Translations under genes and position numbers: made by a program
The notes under the pieces: generated by a model
Databases searched by the model: none
Seen by the model: only the letters and a program-made list of their open reading frames with translations
Told to the model about the DNA's origin: nothing
Part shown: in pieces, positions 35,867 through 45,370 of the stretch
How the letters are laid out: every line of letters starts with the position of its first letter
Position numbering within the stretch: position 1 is the stretch's first letter
Origin: Microvirga antarctica
Lineage (GTDB): Bacteria > Pseudomonadota > Alphaproteobacteria > Rhizobiales > Beijerinckiaceae
Length of the DNA stretch: 64,000 bases
Assembly: GCF_017921815.1 (NCBI RefSeq)
Contig: NZ_JAGEMM010000004.1
Coordinates: forward strand, 124,001 to 188,000
Direction: 5' to 3'

Positions 35867-36577
35867 CTATGCAGGCAGGACCACGACCTTCGTCTTGACG
35901 GGTGTGCGCGAATAAAGGTCGATCATGTCCTGGCTGAGGAGGCCGATGCAACCGCTTGTGATGCCGCTCCCGATCGTTTCGGGCACGCTTGTGCTGTAGA
36001 TCGTGTAGAGCGTGTAGACGCCATTCTGATAAAGATAGAGGGTCCGGGCGCCCAGTGGGTTGTCGAGCCCACCCGGCATGCCACCAGCATATTGGCGGGC
36101 CTCTGGCTGGCGCTGGATCATCTCCTTGGGCGGCGTCCAGACCGGCCACTCGGCCTTGCGTCCGATATAGGCGTCACCGCTCCATTGGAAGCCGGCGCGG
36201 CCCACATTGACGCCGTAACGCGTCGCATCTCCGTCGCCCTCAATGCGGTAAACGTAGTAGTTGCCCGGGTCGACGATGATCGTTCCCGGCGCTTCCTTGC
36301 TCTCGTAGCGCACCGTCCGGCGGAAATATTTCGGATCGACCTTGGCGACATCGACCGCTGGAATGGGGAATTTCTCGTCAGGCACAGGCCCGTAGACCTT
36401 TGCGGCTTCGGCGAGGCTCATGCCGTCGGACGTCGCGCAACCGGTCAGCCCGAGCGCGCCGAGGCCGATGGCAGAGCCAAAGAGAAACGACCGGCGGTTC
36501 AGAAGCCCCGACCGAAACTCATGCCGAGCGACGTCGTCTGCCTCCCGGGCATCGTCAATACTACCATTCGAAATCAT
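35867..36577 (-). CDS. L,D-transpeptidase (YkuD-fold) family protein with altered active-site motif
   Basis: A 236-residue exported protein. NRRSFLFGSAIGLGALGLTGC at 27-47 contains a twin-arginine motif and a lipobox, so it may be a lipoprotein. The YkuD domain spans about 95-236. The nucleophile Cys210 is present (TSGCIGL), but the usual IHGT reads IYST (Tyr194 for His) and the S-H-G-C-I-R pattern lacks both its His and its Arg (S208, G212). Typical rhizobial homologues read IHGT and SSGCIRM as far as I know. The start at 36577 is set by the signal region. It may have lost or changed cross-linking activity. Confidence 0.8.
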   Translation of the reverse strand: MISNGSIDDAREADDVARHEFRSGLLNRRSFLFGSAIGLGALGLTGCATSDGMSLAEAAKVYGPVPDEKFPIPAVDVAKVDPKYFRRTVRYESKEAPGTIIVDPGNYYVYRIEGDGDATRYGVNVGRAGFQWSGDAYIGRKAEWPVWTPPKEMIQRQPEARQYAGGMPGGLDNPLGARTLYLYQNGVYTLYTIYSTSVPETIGSGITSGCIGLLSQDMIDLYSRTPVKTKVVVLPA

Positions 36578-36818
36578 GATCTGAAAGTTCCTATGTCCCG
36601 TTGCTCGACTGTCGTGCGGATCCGAGATTGGCCTCGCGCGGCTCGAATGGCAAGCACCTGCCGCAGACGGTGCGGGCGAGCCGGAATCAGACACGATAGC
36701 GTCCGCACGGTCAGCACGTCGAAAGGTTGCGGGGACGCCGCCCCTCACCAAGCGGAACCCCACCATCCCTCGCGTGCGCGCCTACCCTGGGTCCGATGCT
36801 GCCCAGTTCGGGTCCGTC

Positions 36819-37601
36819 CTATTTGCCTCCGTCGACAAGAAGCGTCTGTCCGGTGACCCAACTTGTCTGTTCAGACGAAAAGAACATTACGGCACCTGCA
36901 ATGTCGGACGGCTTGCCCGTGCGCCGCATCGCGATCTTCTCCAAGGCCGCGCGCTGCCCTTCGGCTCCGAGCGACTCCCACTTTGCTTCCGAATAGGGAT
37001 TGCACGGGATGGACCCCGGCGCCACACAGTTGACGGTGATTCCGAATTCTCCGAGTTCGTGGCCGAGCTGTCGGGTCAGGCCAATCATCGCCGCTTTGGT
37101 GGCGGCATATGCCTGGATGCCGGTGACCGTCAGTGCCAGACCAGCCCCGCTCGAAATATTCACGATCCGTCCGTAGCCTGCCTTCTTCATCGCTGGAACG
37201 ACTGCCTGCGTGCAGTAGAAAGCGCCAGTCGAGTTGATGTCGAAGATGATCTGCCAATCATCGGCACTGACATCCTCGACTGCTTTTCCCGACTGGCCTG
37301 CCAGGCCGCCGGCATCATTGACGAGAACGTCGATCCGGCCTGTGCTCGACAGCGCCTCATCGGCATAGGCCTGGACCGCGTTCCTGTCGCGCACATCCAC
37401 CGTTCGAACTTTGATCGGGCGCGTTGCAAGCCGCGCTGTTTCCTGCAGTCCCTCCTCATTGAGGTCGCAGCACCAAACGTCAGCGCCGCTATCGGCGAAG
37501 GCATGGGCGATGCCCCTGCCGAGGCCGTGACCTGCGCCGGTGACGAGAACGGTCCTGTTAGAAAAATCATTTACAAAAGACAATTTATTCCCTCTCGACA
37601 T
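36819..37601 (-). CDS. SDR-family NAD(P)-dependent oxidoreductase
   Basis: A 260-residue classical short-chain dehydrogenase. TGAGHGLG at 21-28 binds the cofactor, NDAG is near 95-98, and Ser151, Tyr165 and Lys169 form the catalytic set (YAATK). The final segment SSEQTSWVTGQTLLVDGG is typical. It is divergent from the peptide-type ABC operon, 202 bp away. The substrate is unknown; a role in the same regulon as that transporter is possible. Confidence 0.88.
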   Translation of the reverse strand: MSRGNKLSFVNDFSNRTVLVTGAGHGLGRGIAHAFADSGADVWCCDLNEEGLQETARLATRPIKVRTVDVRDRNAVQAYADEALSSTGRIDVLVNDAGGLAGQSGKAVEDVSADDWQIIFDINSTGAFYCTQAVVPAMKKAGYGRIVNISSGAGLALTVTGIQAYAATKAAMIGLTRQLGHELGEFGITVNCVAPGSIPCNPYSEAKWESLGAEGQRAALEKIAMRRTGKPSDIAGAVMFFSSEQTSWVTGQTLLVDGGK

Positions 37602-37803
37602 TTGTGCATAAGCGAAGGATGCTTTTGCTATCTAGACTGAACTTGACGAGAAATAAAAGAGCGGCTTCAGGCGGAATATCTCCGACTGCCAAACGCATAT
37701 CCTTTCACTGATCATGACCCATTCGAGCGGCGCAGATCCCTGCGCCGTGTCCTTGCCTGTGATCTGTCAGTCGCGGCTCAATGAGAAGAAGTTCGGACAA
37801 TCG

Positions 37804-38769
37804 ATGCGTCTTCAGAAGTACATTTTGCTCCGGACCATACAGGTCGTGCTCGTCGTCTTCGTCGTCATAGCACTCAATTTCGTGCTGATTCACCTTGCGC
37901 CCGGCGATATTGGCAGCATTCTTGCCGGTGAGACCGCAGATCCGGAATATCTGGCAACCGTGCGGAGCAGTTACGGACTGGATCGGCCCCTCGGTGAGCA
38001 GCTGCTGCGCTATTTCGGCCGCATCCTCACAGGCGATCTGGGCCAATCCTACCGTTCTCATGCGCCTGTGCTGGACGTCATCCTGCCCCGCATCCCCGCT
38101 ACCCTTCTGCTCGTCGGGACAAGTCTCGTCATTTCAGTCGCCGTCGGGACATTGATCGGGAGCCTGATTGCACAAAAGCCCGGCTCCTGGCTCGACACGA
38201 CCGTCAGCACCCTGTCCGTTGCACTGTTCAGCATCCCAGTGTTCTGGCTGGGCCTCATGCTGATCCTGGTTTTCGCGGTGATGAACCGCTGGCTCCCCTC
38301 CAGCGGCATGACAACGCCCGGCGGTGTGCGTGAGGGGTGGCCCGCCGTCCTTGACGTCGCCCGACACCTCGTTCTTCCGGCGATCTCGCTCTCCGCCATC
38401 TGGATCGGTCAGTACATTCGCATCGCAAAGACCGCTGTTTCCGAGGCGTTATCCGAAAACTACATCACGACGGCGCGCGCCATCGGTTTTCCTGAACGCG
38501 ACATCGTGCTTCGTGATGCGCTCAGCAACGCTCTCCTGCCGATCGTCACGGTCTTCGGCCTGCAGCTCGGTCTCGTCCTGACCGGCGCGGTGTTGACGGA
38601 GACCGTCTTCTCATGGCCCGGGCTCGGTCGCCTGATCTATGAAGCAATCCTCACACGCGACACACCCGTCATCATCGGCGCCTTCATTCTGATGTCACTG
38701 ACCGTTGGCATTGCATCACTGGCGACAGACCTTCTCTACGCCGTCCTCGATCCCAGGATCGCCCTGTGA
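37804..38769 (+). CDS. Dipeptide/nickel-type ABC transporter permease (DppB-like)
   Basis: Inner-membrane permease of 321 residues. It starts MRLQKYILLRTIQ followed by the first helix. LAPGDIGSILAG and GLDRPLGEQLLRYFGRILTGDLGQSY are DppB hallmarks, and the loop ENYITTARAIGFPERDIVLRDAL contacts the ATPase. The start at 37804 was chosen because family proteins begin there; a further in-frame ATG at 37714 adds 30 atypical residues. Its stop overlaps the next gene's ATG by one base. Confidence 0.92.
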   Translation: MRLQKYILLRTIQVVLVVFVVIALNFVLIHLAPGDIGSILAGETADPEYLATVRSSYGLDRPLGEQLLRYFGRILTGDLGQSYRSHAPVLDVILPRIPATLLLVGTSLVISVAVGTLIGSLIAQKPGSWLDTTVSTLSVALFSIPVFWLGLMLILVFAVMNRWLPSSGMTTPGGVREGWPAVLDVARHLVLPAISLSAIWIGQYIRIAKTAVSEALSENYITTARAIGFPERDIVLRDALSNALLPIVTVFGLQLGLVLTGAVLTETVFSWPGLGRLIYEAILTRDTPVIIGAFILMSLTVGIASLATDLLYAVLDPRIAL

Positions 38770-40676
38770 TGTCGAGATCTGTTGCCATAGCGAAGGCCGT
38801 CATCGGTCAGCCCGTCACACTCGTCAGCGCGACGATCGTTGCCGTCGTGTCGATCCTCGCATTCGCCGTCCCGTATCTGGGGCTGGTTGACCCGGAGGCG
38901 ATGAATGCCCTCCCGTCCCAGCCACCCGGTGCGGCGTACTGGATGGGCACTGACAATTTCGGGCGCGATATCTTGGCGCGTATCATCTGGGGTGCGCGCG
39001 TCGCATTGATCGTCGCGATCGGATCCTCGGCGCTGTCGACAATCCTCGGAATCGTGGTGGGGTCGGTTTCTGGCTATTATGGGGGCTGGGTCGACAGCGT
39101 GCTCGGACGCGTCTTCGACATCTTCCTGCTTATTCCAACGTTCTTTTTGGTGCTCCTGATCGTCAATCTATTCGGCTCTAATCTGGGGCTGACGATGTTT
39201 GCAATCGCCATCACGACATGGCCTCGATCGGCAAGGATCATGCGGGCTCAGGTTCTCAGCCTTAAGTCGCGGACCTACGTTCAAGCATCTTTGGCCGCCG
39301 GAGCATCGAGCTGGCAGGCGCTTGTGTCTCACGTGATCCCGAACGGCATCGCGCCCCTGATTACGGACGGCGCCATTCTCATGGGCCTCGCGATTCTCAC
39401 AGAGGCCGGGCTGAGCTTTCTCGGGCTCGGCGACCAGAACAGCGTGAGCTGGGGGCGCATGATCTATGAGGGTCAGGCCTACCTGCGCAGCGCACCATGG
39501 ATTTCTATCTTTCCTGGCGTGTCGCTCCTGATCCTCGTCTCCGCCCTGAATCTGCTCGGCGACGCTCTCAACCGCGCCCTGAATCCACAGATCAGAGCCC
39601 GGCAACGCGTGGCGCGACGCCGGCCACCGATTAATGCTTCGCCCGAACCGGCTCCCGTCGCGGACGATGTGATCCTTCGGGTCGATGACCTCGTGCTCAC
39701 TTACTATGTGGGCGGGCGCGAAGTGCGGGCGGTCGACGGTTTGTCGTTCGCGCTGCGGCGCGGCGAGAGCCTTGGCATCGTCGGAGAGAGCGGATGCGGA
39801 AAAAGCAGCCTTGGATCTGCCCTGCTGCAGATCCTGCCACCCAACGCCGTCCTGTCCGCCGGCCGGATCCGCATTGACGGCCGGGACGTTGTTGTTGACG
39901 GCCGGGCGGTCGTTGAGCGCGGTCAGCCGCGATTCCAGGCTCTCCGCTGGACGCGTGTCGCCATCATCTTCCAGAGCGCGATGAACGCGTTGAACCCGGT
40001 TTTCACGGTCGGCGACCAACTGGTCAGGGCCTATCGTCTCCACCGTCCAAAGGACGGCCGGGAGAAGGCTCGGCAGAGGGCGACCGAAGTGTTTGAGATG
40101 ATCGGGATCGCGCCCAATCGCCTCGGCGCCTATCCGCATCAGCTGAGCGGGGGCATGCGCCAACGGGCGATGATCGCGCTCAGCCTCATGCTGGAGCCCA
40201 AACTTCTCGTCGCCGACGAACCGACAACCGCCCTGGATGTCCTCATCCAGGACCAAATCCTTGGCGAGATCGATGCACTGCGCCAGCGCTTGAATTTGAC
40301 GCTGATCCTGATCTCTCACGACATGGGCGCGGTCGCAGAGACCTGCGAACGGATCGCCGTGATGTATGCGGGCAAGATCGTGGAACTGGCATCGACAGCA
40401 GCCATCTTCGAGAGACCGAGTCATCCCTACACGCGCGCGCTCATCGCCGCATCGCCGACTCTGACGAAGCCTAGGACCGCACTTGCCGTCATATCGGGCG
40501 AGGCGTTTCATGCGGGCGACGTGCAGAGTGGATGCCGTTTCGCGCCGCGCTGCCCGATGTCTCAGGACATCTGTCGCGAGAAATCGCCCGAGCTTCTTCC
40601 CGTCGCGGGCAATCAGTTCGCAGCCTGCCACTTCGCATCCGCCGTCGTTGAACAACCCGCCGGGGAAATGGCCTAA
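38769..40676 (+). CDS. Fused ABC permease/ATP-binding protein (DppC-DppD type)
   Basis: A 635-residue fusion. Residues 1 to about 280 are a DppC-like permease ([40 protein letters not shown]). Residues about 300-635 are a DppD-like ATPase with Walker [10 protein letters not shown] at 339-347, [15 protein letters not shown] and [12 protein letters not shown]. The C-terminal Cys-rich oligopeptide-ATPase tail ([15 protein letters not shown]) is present. Such fusions are known in proteobacteria. A GTG three bases upstream is an alternative start. Confidence 0.92.
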   Translation: MSRSVAIAKAVIGQPVTLVSATIVAVVSILAFAVPYLGLVDPEAMNALPSQPPGAAYWMGTDNFGRDILARIIWGARVALIVAIGSSALSTILGIVVGSVSGYYGGWVDSVLGRVFDIFLLIPTFFLVLLIVNLFGSNLGLTMFAIAITTWPRSARIMRAQVLSLKSRTYVQASLAAGASSWQALVSHVIPNGIAPLITDGAILMGLAILTEAGLSFLGLGDQNSVSWGRMIYEGQAYLRSAPWISIFPGVSLLILVSALNLLGDALNRALNPQIRARQRVARRRPPINASPEPAPVADDVILRVDDLVLTYYVGGREVRAVDGLSFALRRGESLGIVGESGCGKSSLGSALLQILPPNAVLSAGRIRIDGRDVVVDGRAVVERGQPRFQALRWTRVAIIFQSAMNALNPVFTVGDQLVRAYRLHRPKDGREKARQRATEVFEMIGIAPNRLGAYPHQLSGGMRQRAMIALSLMLEPKLLVADEPTTALDVLIQDQILGEIDALRQRLNLTLILISHDMGAVAETCERIAVMYAGKIVELASTAAIFERPSHPYTRALIAASPTLTKPRTALAVISGEAFHAGDVQSGCRFAPRCPMSQDICREKSPELLPVAGNQFAACHFASAVVEQPAGEMA

Positions 40677-41707
40677 TGAACCGTGGACTTCTCGAGGCGC
40701 GCAATCTTCGGATGGACTATGGCGTCAGCGGCGGATTTATGGATCAGCTTCTGGGCGCTAAGCGAGCGCCCTTGCGCGCCGTCGACGACGTGTCGCTCAC
40801 GATCGCGCAAGGCGAGACACTTGCTCTCGTGGGTGAAAGCGGATCCGGCAAGACGACGACCGGTCGCATCATCACGCGACTTGAACGCCCAACCTCAGGA
40901 AGCCTTCTCTTTGAGGGGCGGGACGTGACCGCGTTAAGCGGGGCGGCGCTGAGGGCCTATCGGCGGCACTGTCAGATGATCTTTCAGAACCCCTATGAAT
41001 CATTCGATCCCCGTTTGACCGTCGGCACATCCGTCGCAGAACCGCTGAGGCTTCAGGGGATCGATTCCTCAGCCGAGCGTCGAGAGCGTGTGATGGCCGC
41101 GCTCGACGCCGTCGACCTGCGGCCATCGTCGATCTTTTCCAACCGATTTCCAACCGATCTATCCGGCGGCCAGCTTCAGCGCGTGTCGATTGCGAGAGCG
41201 CTTGTTCTCGAGCCAAAGCTGGTGGTGGCTGACGAGCCCGTGAGCATGCTCGATGTGTCGATCAGAGCCAGCATCATGACGCTGATGTTGAAGCTGCAGG
41301 AGAGAATGGGCCTCTCCTATCTCTACATCACTCACGACCTCGCGGTGGCCCGGCACATGTCAAGCCGTATTGCCGTGATGTATCTCGGAACGATCGTCGA
41401 AGAAGGCCCCACCGATGTCATGATCGCGGGCGCAGCGCACCCCTACACACGGCTACTCGTCGCTGCAGTGCCTGAGTATCGAGCCGGTACACGCCGCAGC
41501 CGGATCAAGACACGGGGAGAGGCAGCCGCTTCGGATGCCGTCATCGGCGGCTGTCGATTCCATCCCCGATGCCCGCTGGCAGCCGACATCTGTCGCGAGG
41601 TGATCCCCCCGCGCGTGAATTTGGCCGCTGGCCATTTCTCAGACTGTCATTTTGCAGAGACAGTCGCGTCGCGCGGCCTCGCAGTGCGCGAGCCGCGCGT
41701 CGCCTAG
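40676..41707 (+). CDS. Oligopeptide-type ABC transporter ATP-binding protein (DppF-like)
   Basis: A 343-residue ATPase with Walker A GESGSGKT at 53-60, LSGGQLQRVSIARAL and LVVADEPVSMLDV. The tail GCRFHPRCPLAADIC is typical of the family. The ATG shares its A with the TAA stop of the fusion gene. Its own TAG stop is immediately adjacent to the stop of the convergent receptor gene, with no base between them. Confidence 0.92.
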   Translation: MNRGLLEARNLRMDYGVSGGFMDQLLGAKRAPLRAVDDVSLTIAQGETLALVGESGSGKTTTGRIITRLERPTSGSLLFEGRDVTALSGAALRAYRRHCQMIFQNPYESFDPRLTVGTSVAEPLRLQGIDSSAERRERVMAALDAVDLRPSSIFSNRFPTDLSGGQLQRVSIARALVLEPKLVVADEPVSMLDVSIRASIMTLMLKLQERMGLSYLYITHDLAVARHMSSRIAVMYLGTIVEEGPTDVMIAGAAHPYTRLLVAAVPEYRAGTRRSRIKTRGEAAASDAVIGGCRFHPRCPLAADICREVIPPRVNLAAGHFSDCHFAETVASRGLAVREPRVA

Positions 41708-43288
41708 TTATTTTGCCGGGGGTTTGACAGCCGAATATCCGTACCACGTGATCGACTTGTTGAATCCATCTTCGTCAGTCGGGAAGCCGGTCCAGCCCGG
41801 GCGCTTCAGAGTGGTCTTCTGTTCGTTGAACAGGTTCACATACGGGACATCGCGAACGATGTTGGCCTGAATGCGCTGATAGAGAGGCTGCCGCTGGGCC
41901 GGGTCGATGAGGGTGATCGCACGTTCGGCAAGTTCGTCCACCTCAGCGTTGCTATAGCCGGTGTAGTCGCGCGGTCGGCCGGTCGCGAAATGTTCGCGAT
42001 AGGCGTCCGGATCGGGCCCATACCGCGTGGAATAGCAGCTCAGGTCGAACTTGCCCTGCGGGAGGATGTTGAAGAAGCTTGCTTGATCGTACAGCACGAT
42101 GCTGGCGTTGATTCCGACCTGTCGCAATTGTTGAACAATAATCGGCATCATGGCCTTGCAATCAGCCAGCGGCTGGCCGGTGACGGTTGTGGCAAAGCGC
42201 CATCCGTCAGCACCACGCTTGTAGCCCGCCTCGTCGAGGAGTTTCTCCGCCATAGCCTTGTCGAAATGCGGGAAGACAGCCGCGGGATTGACCCATTTCT
42301 CCTGCGTTTCCACGCTTGCGTTGTAGGTCGGTCGCCACAAGCCGCCGAAGGCCAGACGGTTGATCGCATCGCGATCGAGCGCATAGGAAATGGCCTGGCG
42401 CACCTCGAGCTTGTCGAAGGGCGCTTTGCGCATGTTGATGAGAAGATCCCGTCCGTAATGCGAGGGCGTGAACACGACCTGCACGCTCGGATCCTTCTGG
42501 AGCGCCGGCACTTCAGAAAGAGGCGGCGCGTAATCGAACGGCAACCAGGGATATTGTCCGGCATCGAACTCAGCCCGCGCCACGTTGGCGTCGGTCACAT
42601 GCTTGATAATGACGCGGTCGACGGCGGGCTTGCCGCGGAAATAATCAGGGTTTGCCGCAAGCTCCACCGAGCCGGGTTCCATGCGAACAAACTTGAACGG
42701 TCCGCTCCCGATCGGCTTGAGCACATTGTCGCCCTTATCGAAGCCGTCGACCTTCTCCCACAGATGCTTCGGATAGATCTTACCCCACCATTGCGCCGCC
42801 TGCGCCATCATGGGAATCACAGATACGTCGACCGTTTTCATGCGCAAGATCACGGTGTCGGGGTCGGGCGTCTCGATCGACTCGACGTTTCGTAGAAACG
42901 TGGAATACGGATACTTCTTGGCGATGATGGTGTCGTAGGTGAACTTGACGTCGGCCGAAGTGACAGGCTCCCCGTCGTGCCACTTGACGTTCTTTCGCAT
43001 GTGGAAGGTATAGACCTTGCCGTCCGCCGAGACATCCCATTTCTCGGCTAGATCGCCGTAAGCCGATGTCCCGCGGAGCACGCCCCAATCCATCGTGAAC
43101 AGGGTACTGTAGATGTTGCTGGCAGCAGGATAGGCGCCACTGTCGATGGCGAAATTGGGACTTAAAGTCTTGGGCGAGTCGAGCTGCGGAACAATCAGCG
43201 TCACAGGATCTGCGGCGGATGCCGCACTGGCGAGCGCGAAGCTGGCACCACAGACCATCAGCGCACGGCGAAAGGGAGGGAGTTTCAT
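41708..43288 (-). CDS. ABC transporter substrate-binding protein, family 5 (DppA/OppA-like)
   Basis: Periplasmic receptor of 526 residues. A Sec signal at 1-25 ends ASAA before DPVTLIVPQ. Family-5 features include KVYTFHMRKNVKWHDGEPVTSADVKF and the C-terminal RPGWTGFPTDEDGFNKSITWY. The start at 43288 follows GGAGCGG; an in-frame reading further upstream has no signal peptide. It is encoded tail to tail with the importer genes, so it has its own promoter. The ligand may be a peptide, an opine or a sugar derivative. Confidence 0.9.
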   Translation of the reverse strand: MKLPPFRRALMVCGASFALASAASAADPVTLIVPQLDSPKTLSPNFAIDSGAYPAASNIYSTLFTMDWGVLRGTSAYGDLAEKWDVSADGKVYTFHMRKNVKWHDGEPVTSADVKFTYDTIIAKKYPYSTFLRNVESIETPDPDTVILRMKTVDVSVIPMMAQAAQWWGKIYPKHLWEKVDGFDKGDNVLKPIGSGPFKFVRMEPGSVELAANPDYFRGKPAVDRVIIKHVTDANVARAEFDAGQYPWLPFDYAPPLSEVPALQKDPSVQVVFTPSHYGRDLLINMRKAPFDKLEVRQAISYALDRDAINRLAFGGLWRPTYNASVETQEKWVNPAAVFPHFDKAMAEKLLDEAGYKRGADGWRFATTVTGQPLADCKAMMPIIVQQLRQVGINASIVLYDQASFFNILPQGKFDLSCYSTRYGPDPDAYREHFATGRPRDYTGYSNAEVDELAERAITLIDPAQRQPLYQRIQANIVRDVPYVNLFNEQKTTLKRPGWTGFPTDEDGFNKSITWYGYSAVKPPAK

Positions 43289-43645
43289 GGGCCGCTCCGA
43301 TGTGTCGATGTGAAAGCAGCACGCCGCTGCGACAAGCACCATGGGTTCATGATTTTGAGTTGTTGTCAAACACTCAAAGCCTTTGCACGCAACGAGTTGA
43401 AAAGCTGCAGTGATGCTGCGCAATTGCCCGTTCTTCGAGCGGTCCCTGCATCGTTTCCGCGCGTCTGATGCACGAGAACCAAGACGATACGGGGTGCCTC
43501 GATGGATCGACCATCGGGCAAGATGATACGCCCGCATGAAGTCTTGAATTTAAGTCACATGTACACTCGGTCCTCATGCCGATTCCGGTTGGCCGCCCAC
43601 GGGACTCAAATCTGCCGCCTGCAAGAGAGCCTGAACTGCATCGAT
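43289..43645. other. Upstream region of the receptor gene, no supported gene
   Basis: These 357 bp hold the promoter side of the receptor gene and the downstream side of the pseudogene remnant. Apart from the inverted repeat at 43354-43378 I see no feature that can be supported. Confidence 0.45.
43354..43378. promoter_or_regulatory. Inverted repeat upstream of the receptor gene, candidate operator
   Basis: TTTGAGT and ACTCAAA form 7-bp arms separated by 11 bp, about 65 bp upstream of the receptor start. On the minus strand the centre contains TTTGACA, which resembles a -35 box. Position and symmetry suit an operator; the binding protein is unknown. Confidence 0.35.
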
Positions 43646-43912
43646 TCAACTTGTCAAAGCTCGCTTTGACATTGGGCGTGCACGGATCAACTCCAGGAAT
43701 CTGGCCATCTCGTTCGTCACGATCATGAGGCCCTCATCTCCGCCCAGCCCTGGCTTGGTGAGCATGAAGTCGGCTCCGCAGGCCAACCCAATATGCGCCG
43801 TGATGCGTGCGGATTGATCAGTCTCGTTGGCTGTGCCGCCGAGGCATGCGCCGACGCCACGCTGCCGGCAATGCAAGAGAGCTTCGATCGTATTGGTGAT
43901 GCCGCCGAGGTC
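43646..43912 (-). pseudogene. Methylaspartate ammonia-lyase, C-terminal remnant
   Basis: About 88 codons match the C-terminus of methylaspartate ammonia-lyase: DLGGITNTIEALLHC, then GGTANETDQSARITAHIGLACG, then LTKPGLGGDEGLMIVTNEMAR. Active-site regions of the intact enzyme of about 415 residues lie mostly upstream and are missing. An in-frame TAG (43922-43924) lies just before the matching stretch, and I found no related sequence in the 350 bp beyond it. This is a decayed or truncated gene. The intact enzyme would convert 3-methylaspartate to mesaconate. Confidence 0.7.
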
Positions 43913-44262
43913 GTTTCGGCGCTATGACGCCCCCAGGCTTTTGCATGACATAGGGGAGTTCCGAGGTTTGGTCGCCTTTCGGGGGCCTAGTTCCACGAGT
44001 TGCAGCGCCGCTCCCATACCTCTCTAATCAGATCAGTGGTACATGATGCTACCGCGATCCTTTGTCGTGCCCTGTCTCGGAGGGGCGTGCGCAACTTCCA
44101 CGGGTTGAGGCAGGCGACCGGACAGACAGGGAAAGCGTGCGCATCGGCGGCTCCCGGTTTATCACTGCGACACGTCCGCGGGCGGGATTCGGGATAGTCG
44201 CGGGCGAGCGGAAAGGTCCGCGATCTCCCGCCAAACAATCCCCGCGGCGGCGATCAGGCCGA
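43913..44262. other. Region between pseudogene remnant and D-2-hydroxyacid dehydrogenase gene, no supported gene
   Basis: These 350 bp have normal GC content. Open frames here are out of step with any recognisable protein, and no methylaspartate lyase sequence could be traced. It probably includes debris of the degraded gene. Confidence 0.45.
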
Positions 44263-45255
44263 TCAAATCCGCGCCACTCTTGCTCCTTCCAACGCCGCGG
44301 GGTTGACGACCCGGATGGGATTGCCGGCGAGGAAAGCCAGCACGTTATCGGCGGTGTCCTCATAAAACACGCGGAACAGCTCTTCGACCGTGTAGCCAAG
44401 ATGCGGCGTAAGAATGACGTTCGGCCACTGACGAATCGGATCGTCGTCCGGAAGCGGCTCGCGGTCGAAGACGTCCAGTCCGGCACCGGCTATCTGCTTG
44501 CCAATGAGCGCGGCATGGAGAGCCTCGCTATCGACGAGGCCGGCACGCGCAGTGTTCACCAGAAGGGCGGTTGGCTTCATCAGGGCGAATTCGGGCCTGC
44601 CGACAACGCCTCGGCTGCGATCGCTCAGGACGAGATGAAGGCTTACGATGTCGCTCCGCTTGAAGAGCTCTTGCTTGTCGACCCGCTTGACCCCAACAGC
44701 GGCGGCCGCTTCGTCTGTGAGGTTCTGGCTCCATGCAATGATCTCCATTCCGAACGCGCGACCGATCGGAACCATGCGTGAGCCGAGACGTCCGACGCCG
44801 ATGAGGCCGAGCGTCTTGCCCGACAAGACCTGGCCCAGCGTGCGCTGCCAGCCCGAGTGACGCATGTTGTTCGCCTCAAATGGCAGGTGGCGCGCGAGCG
44901 AGAGAATGAGGCCCCAGGCCAGTTCGGGCGTGGCGTGATGGCCGTTCCCTCTCCGCGTTGTGCCGCAAACGACGATCCCCAAGTCTGTGGCGGCCGCCAA
45001 ATCGAGAGTTCGATGCTGCGCGCCCGTGAACGTGATCAGTTTCAGGCGCGGCAGCCTTTCGAGGAGCTCGCGGGGGAGAGCCATGCGCTCGCGCATCGTG
45101 CAGAGGATGTCGAAAGGTTGAAGACATTCGACGGCCGCATCGATGCTTGGAAAAGCACGATCAAAAACCTGAATCGCGCATTGCGCCGCCACGGCGGACC
45201 AGTCGGCAAGATCGAGGGCTCGGTTCTGGTAATCGTCCAGGATCGCTATCCGCAT
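44263..45255 (-). CDS. D-2-hydroxyacid dehydrogenase family protein, copy 1
   Basis: A 330-residue NAD-dependent dehydrogenase of the phosphoglycerate-dehydrogenase type. It starts MRIAILDDYQN, a hallmark of this subgroup. The Rossmann motif GLIGVGRLGSRMV is near 150-162. Catalytic-domain segments are NTARAGLVD (Arg), AGLDVFDREPLP (Glu) and LTPHLGYTVEE (His). A paralogue with the same layout lies at the other border of the island (62319). It is the last gene of the minus-strand arm, after the AbrB-family gene. Substrate unknown. Confidence 0.88.
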   Translation of the reverse strand: MRIAILDDYQNRALDLADWSAVAAQCAIQVFDRAFPSIDAAVECLQPFDILCTMRERMALPRELLERLPRLKLITFTGAQHRTLDLAAATDLGIVVCGTTRRGNGHHATPELAWGLILSLARHLPFEANNMRHSGWQRTLGQVLSGKTLGLIGVGRLGSRMVPIGRAFGMEIIAWSQNLTDEAAAAVGVKRVDKQELFKRSDIVSLHLVLSDRSRGVVGRPEFALMKPTALLVNTARAGLVDSEALHAALIGKQIAGAGLDVFDREPLPDDDPIRQWPNVILTPHLGYTVEELFRVFYEDTADNVLAFLAGNPIRVVNPAALEGARVARI

Positions 45256-45370
45256 TTTGGTCTCCTTCGGCGCCTGGGCCGCCCACTTGTCATGCCTGTT
45301 TGGACAAAGAAAACTTCGATATACGGGAGGCGCTTCCGCCGGGATTCAGGTCGGTCAACGACGGCCGCGC

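Noticed and set aside
39168..40655. Open frame of 495 codons on the minus strand across the fused permease/ATPase gene
   Set aside because: Antisense to a gene with clear Walker and ABC motifs; the product shows no known domain and has shadow-type composition.
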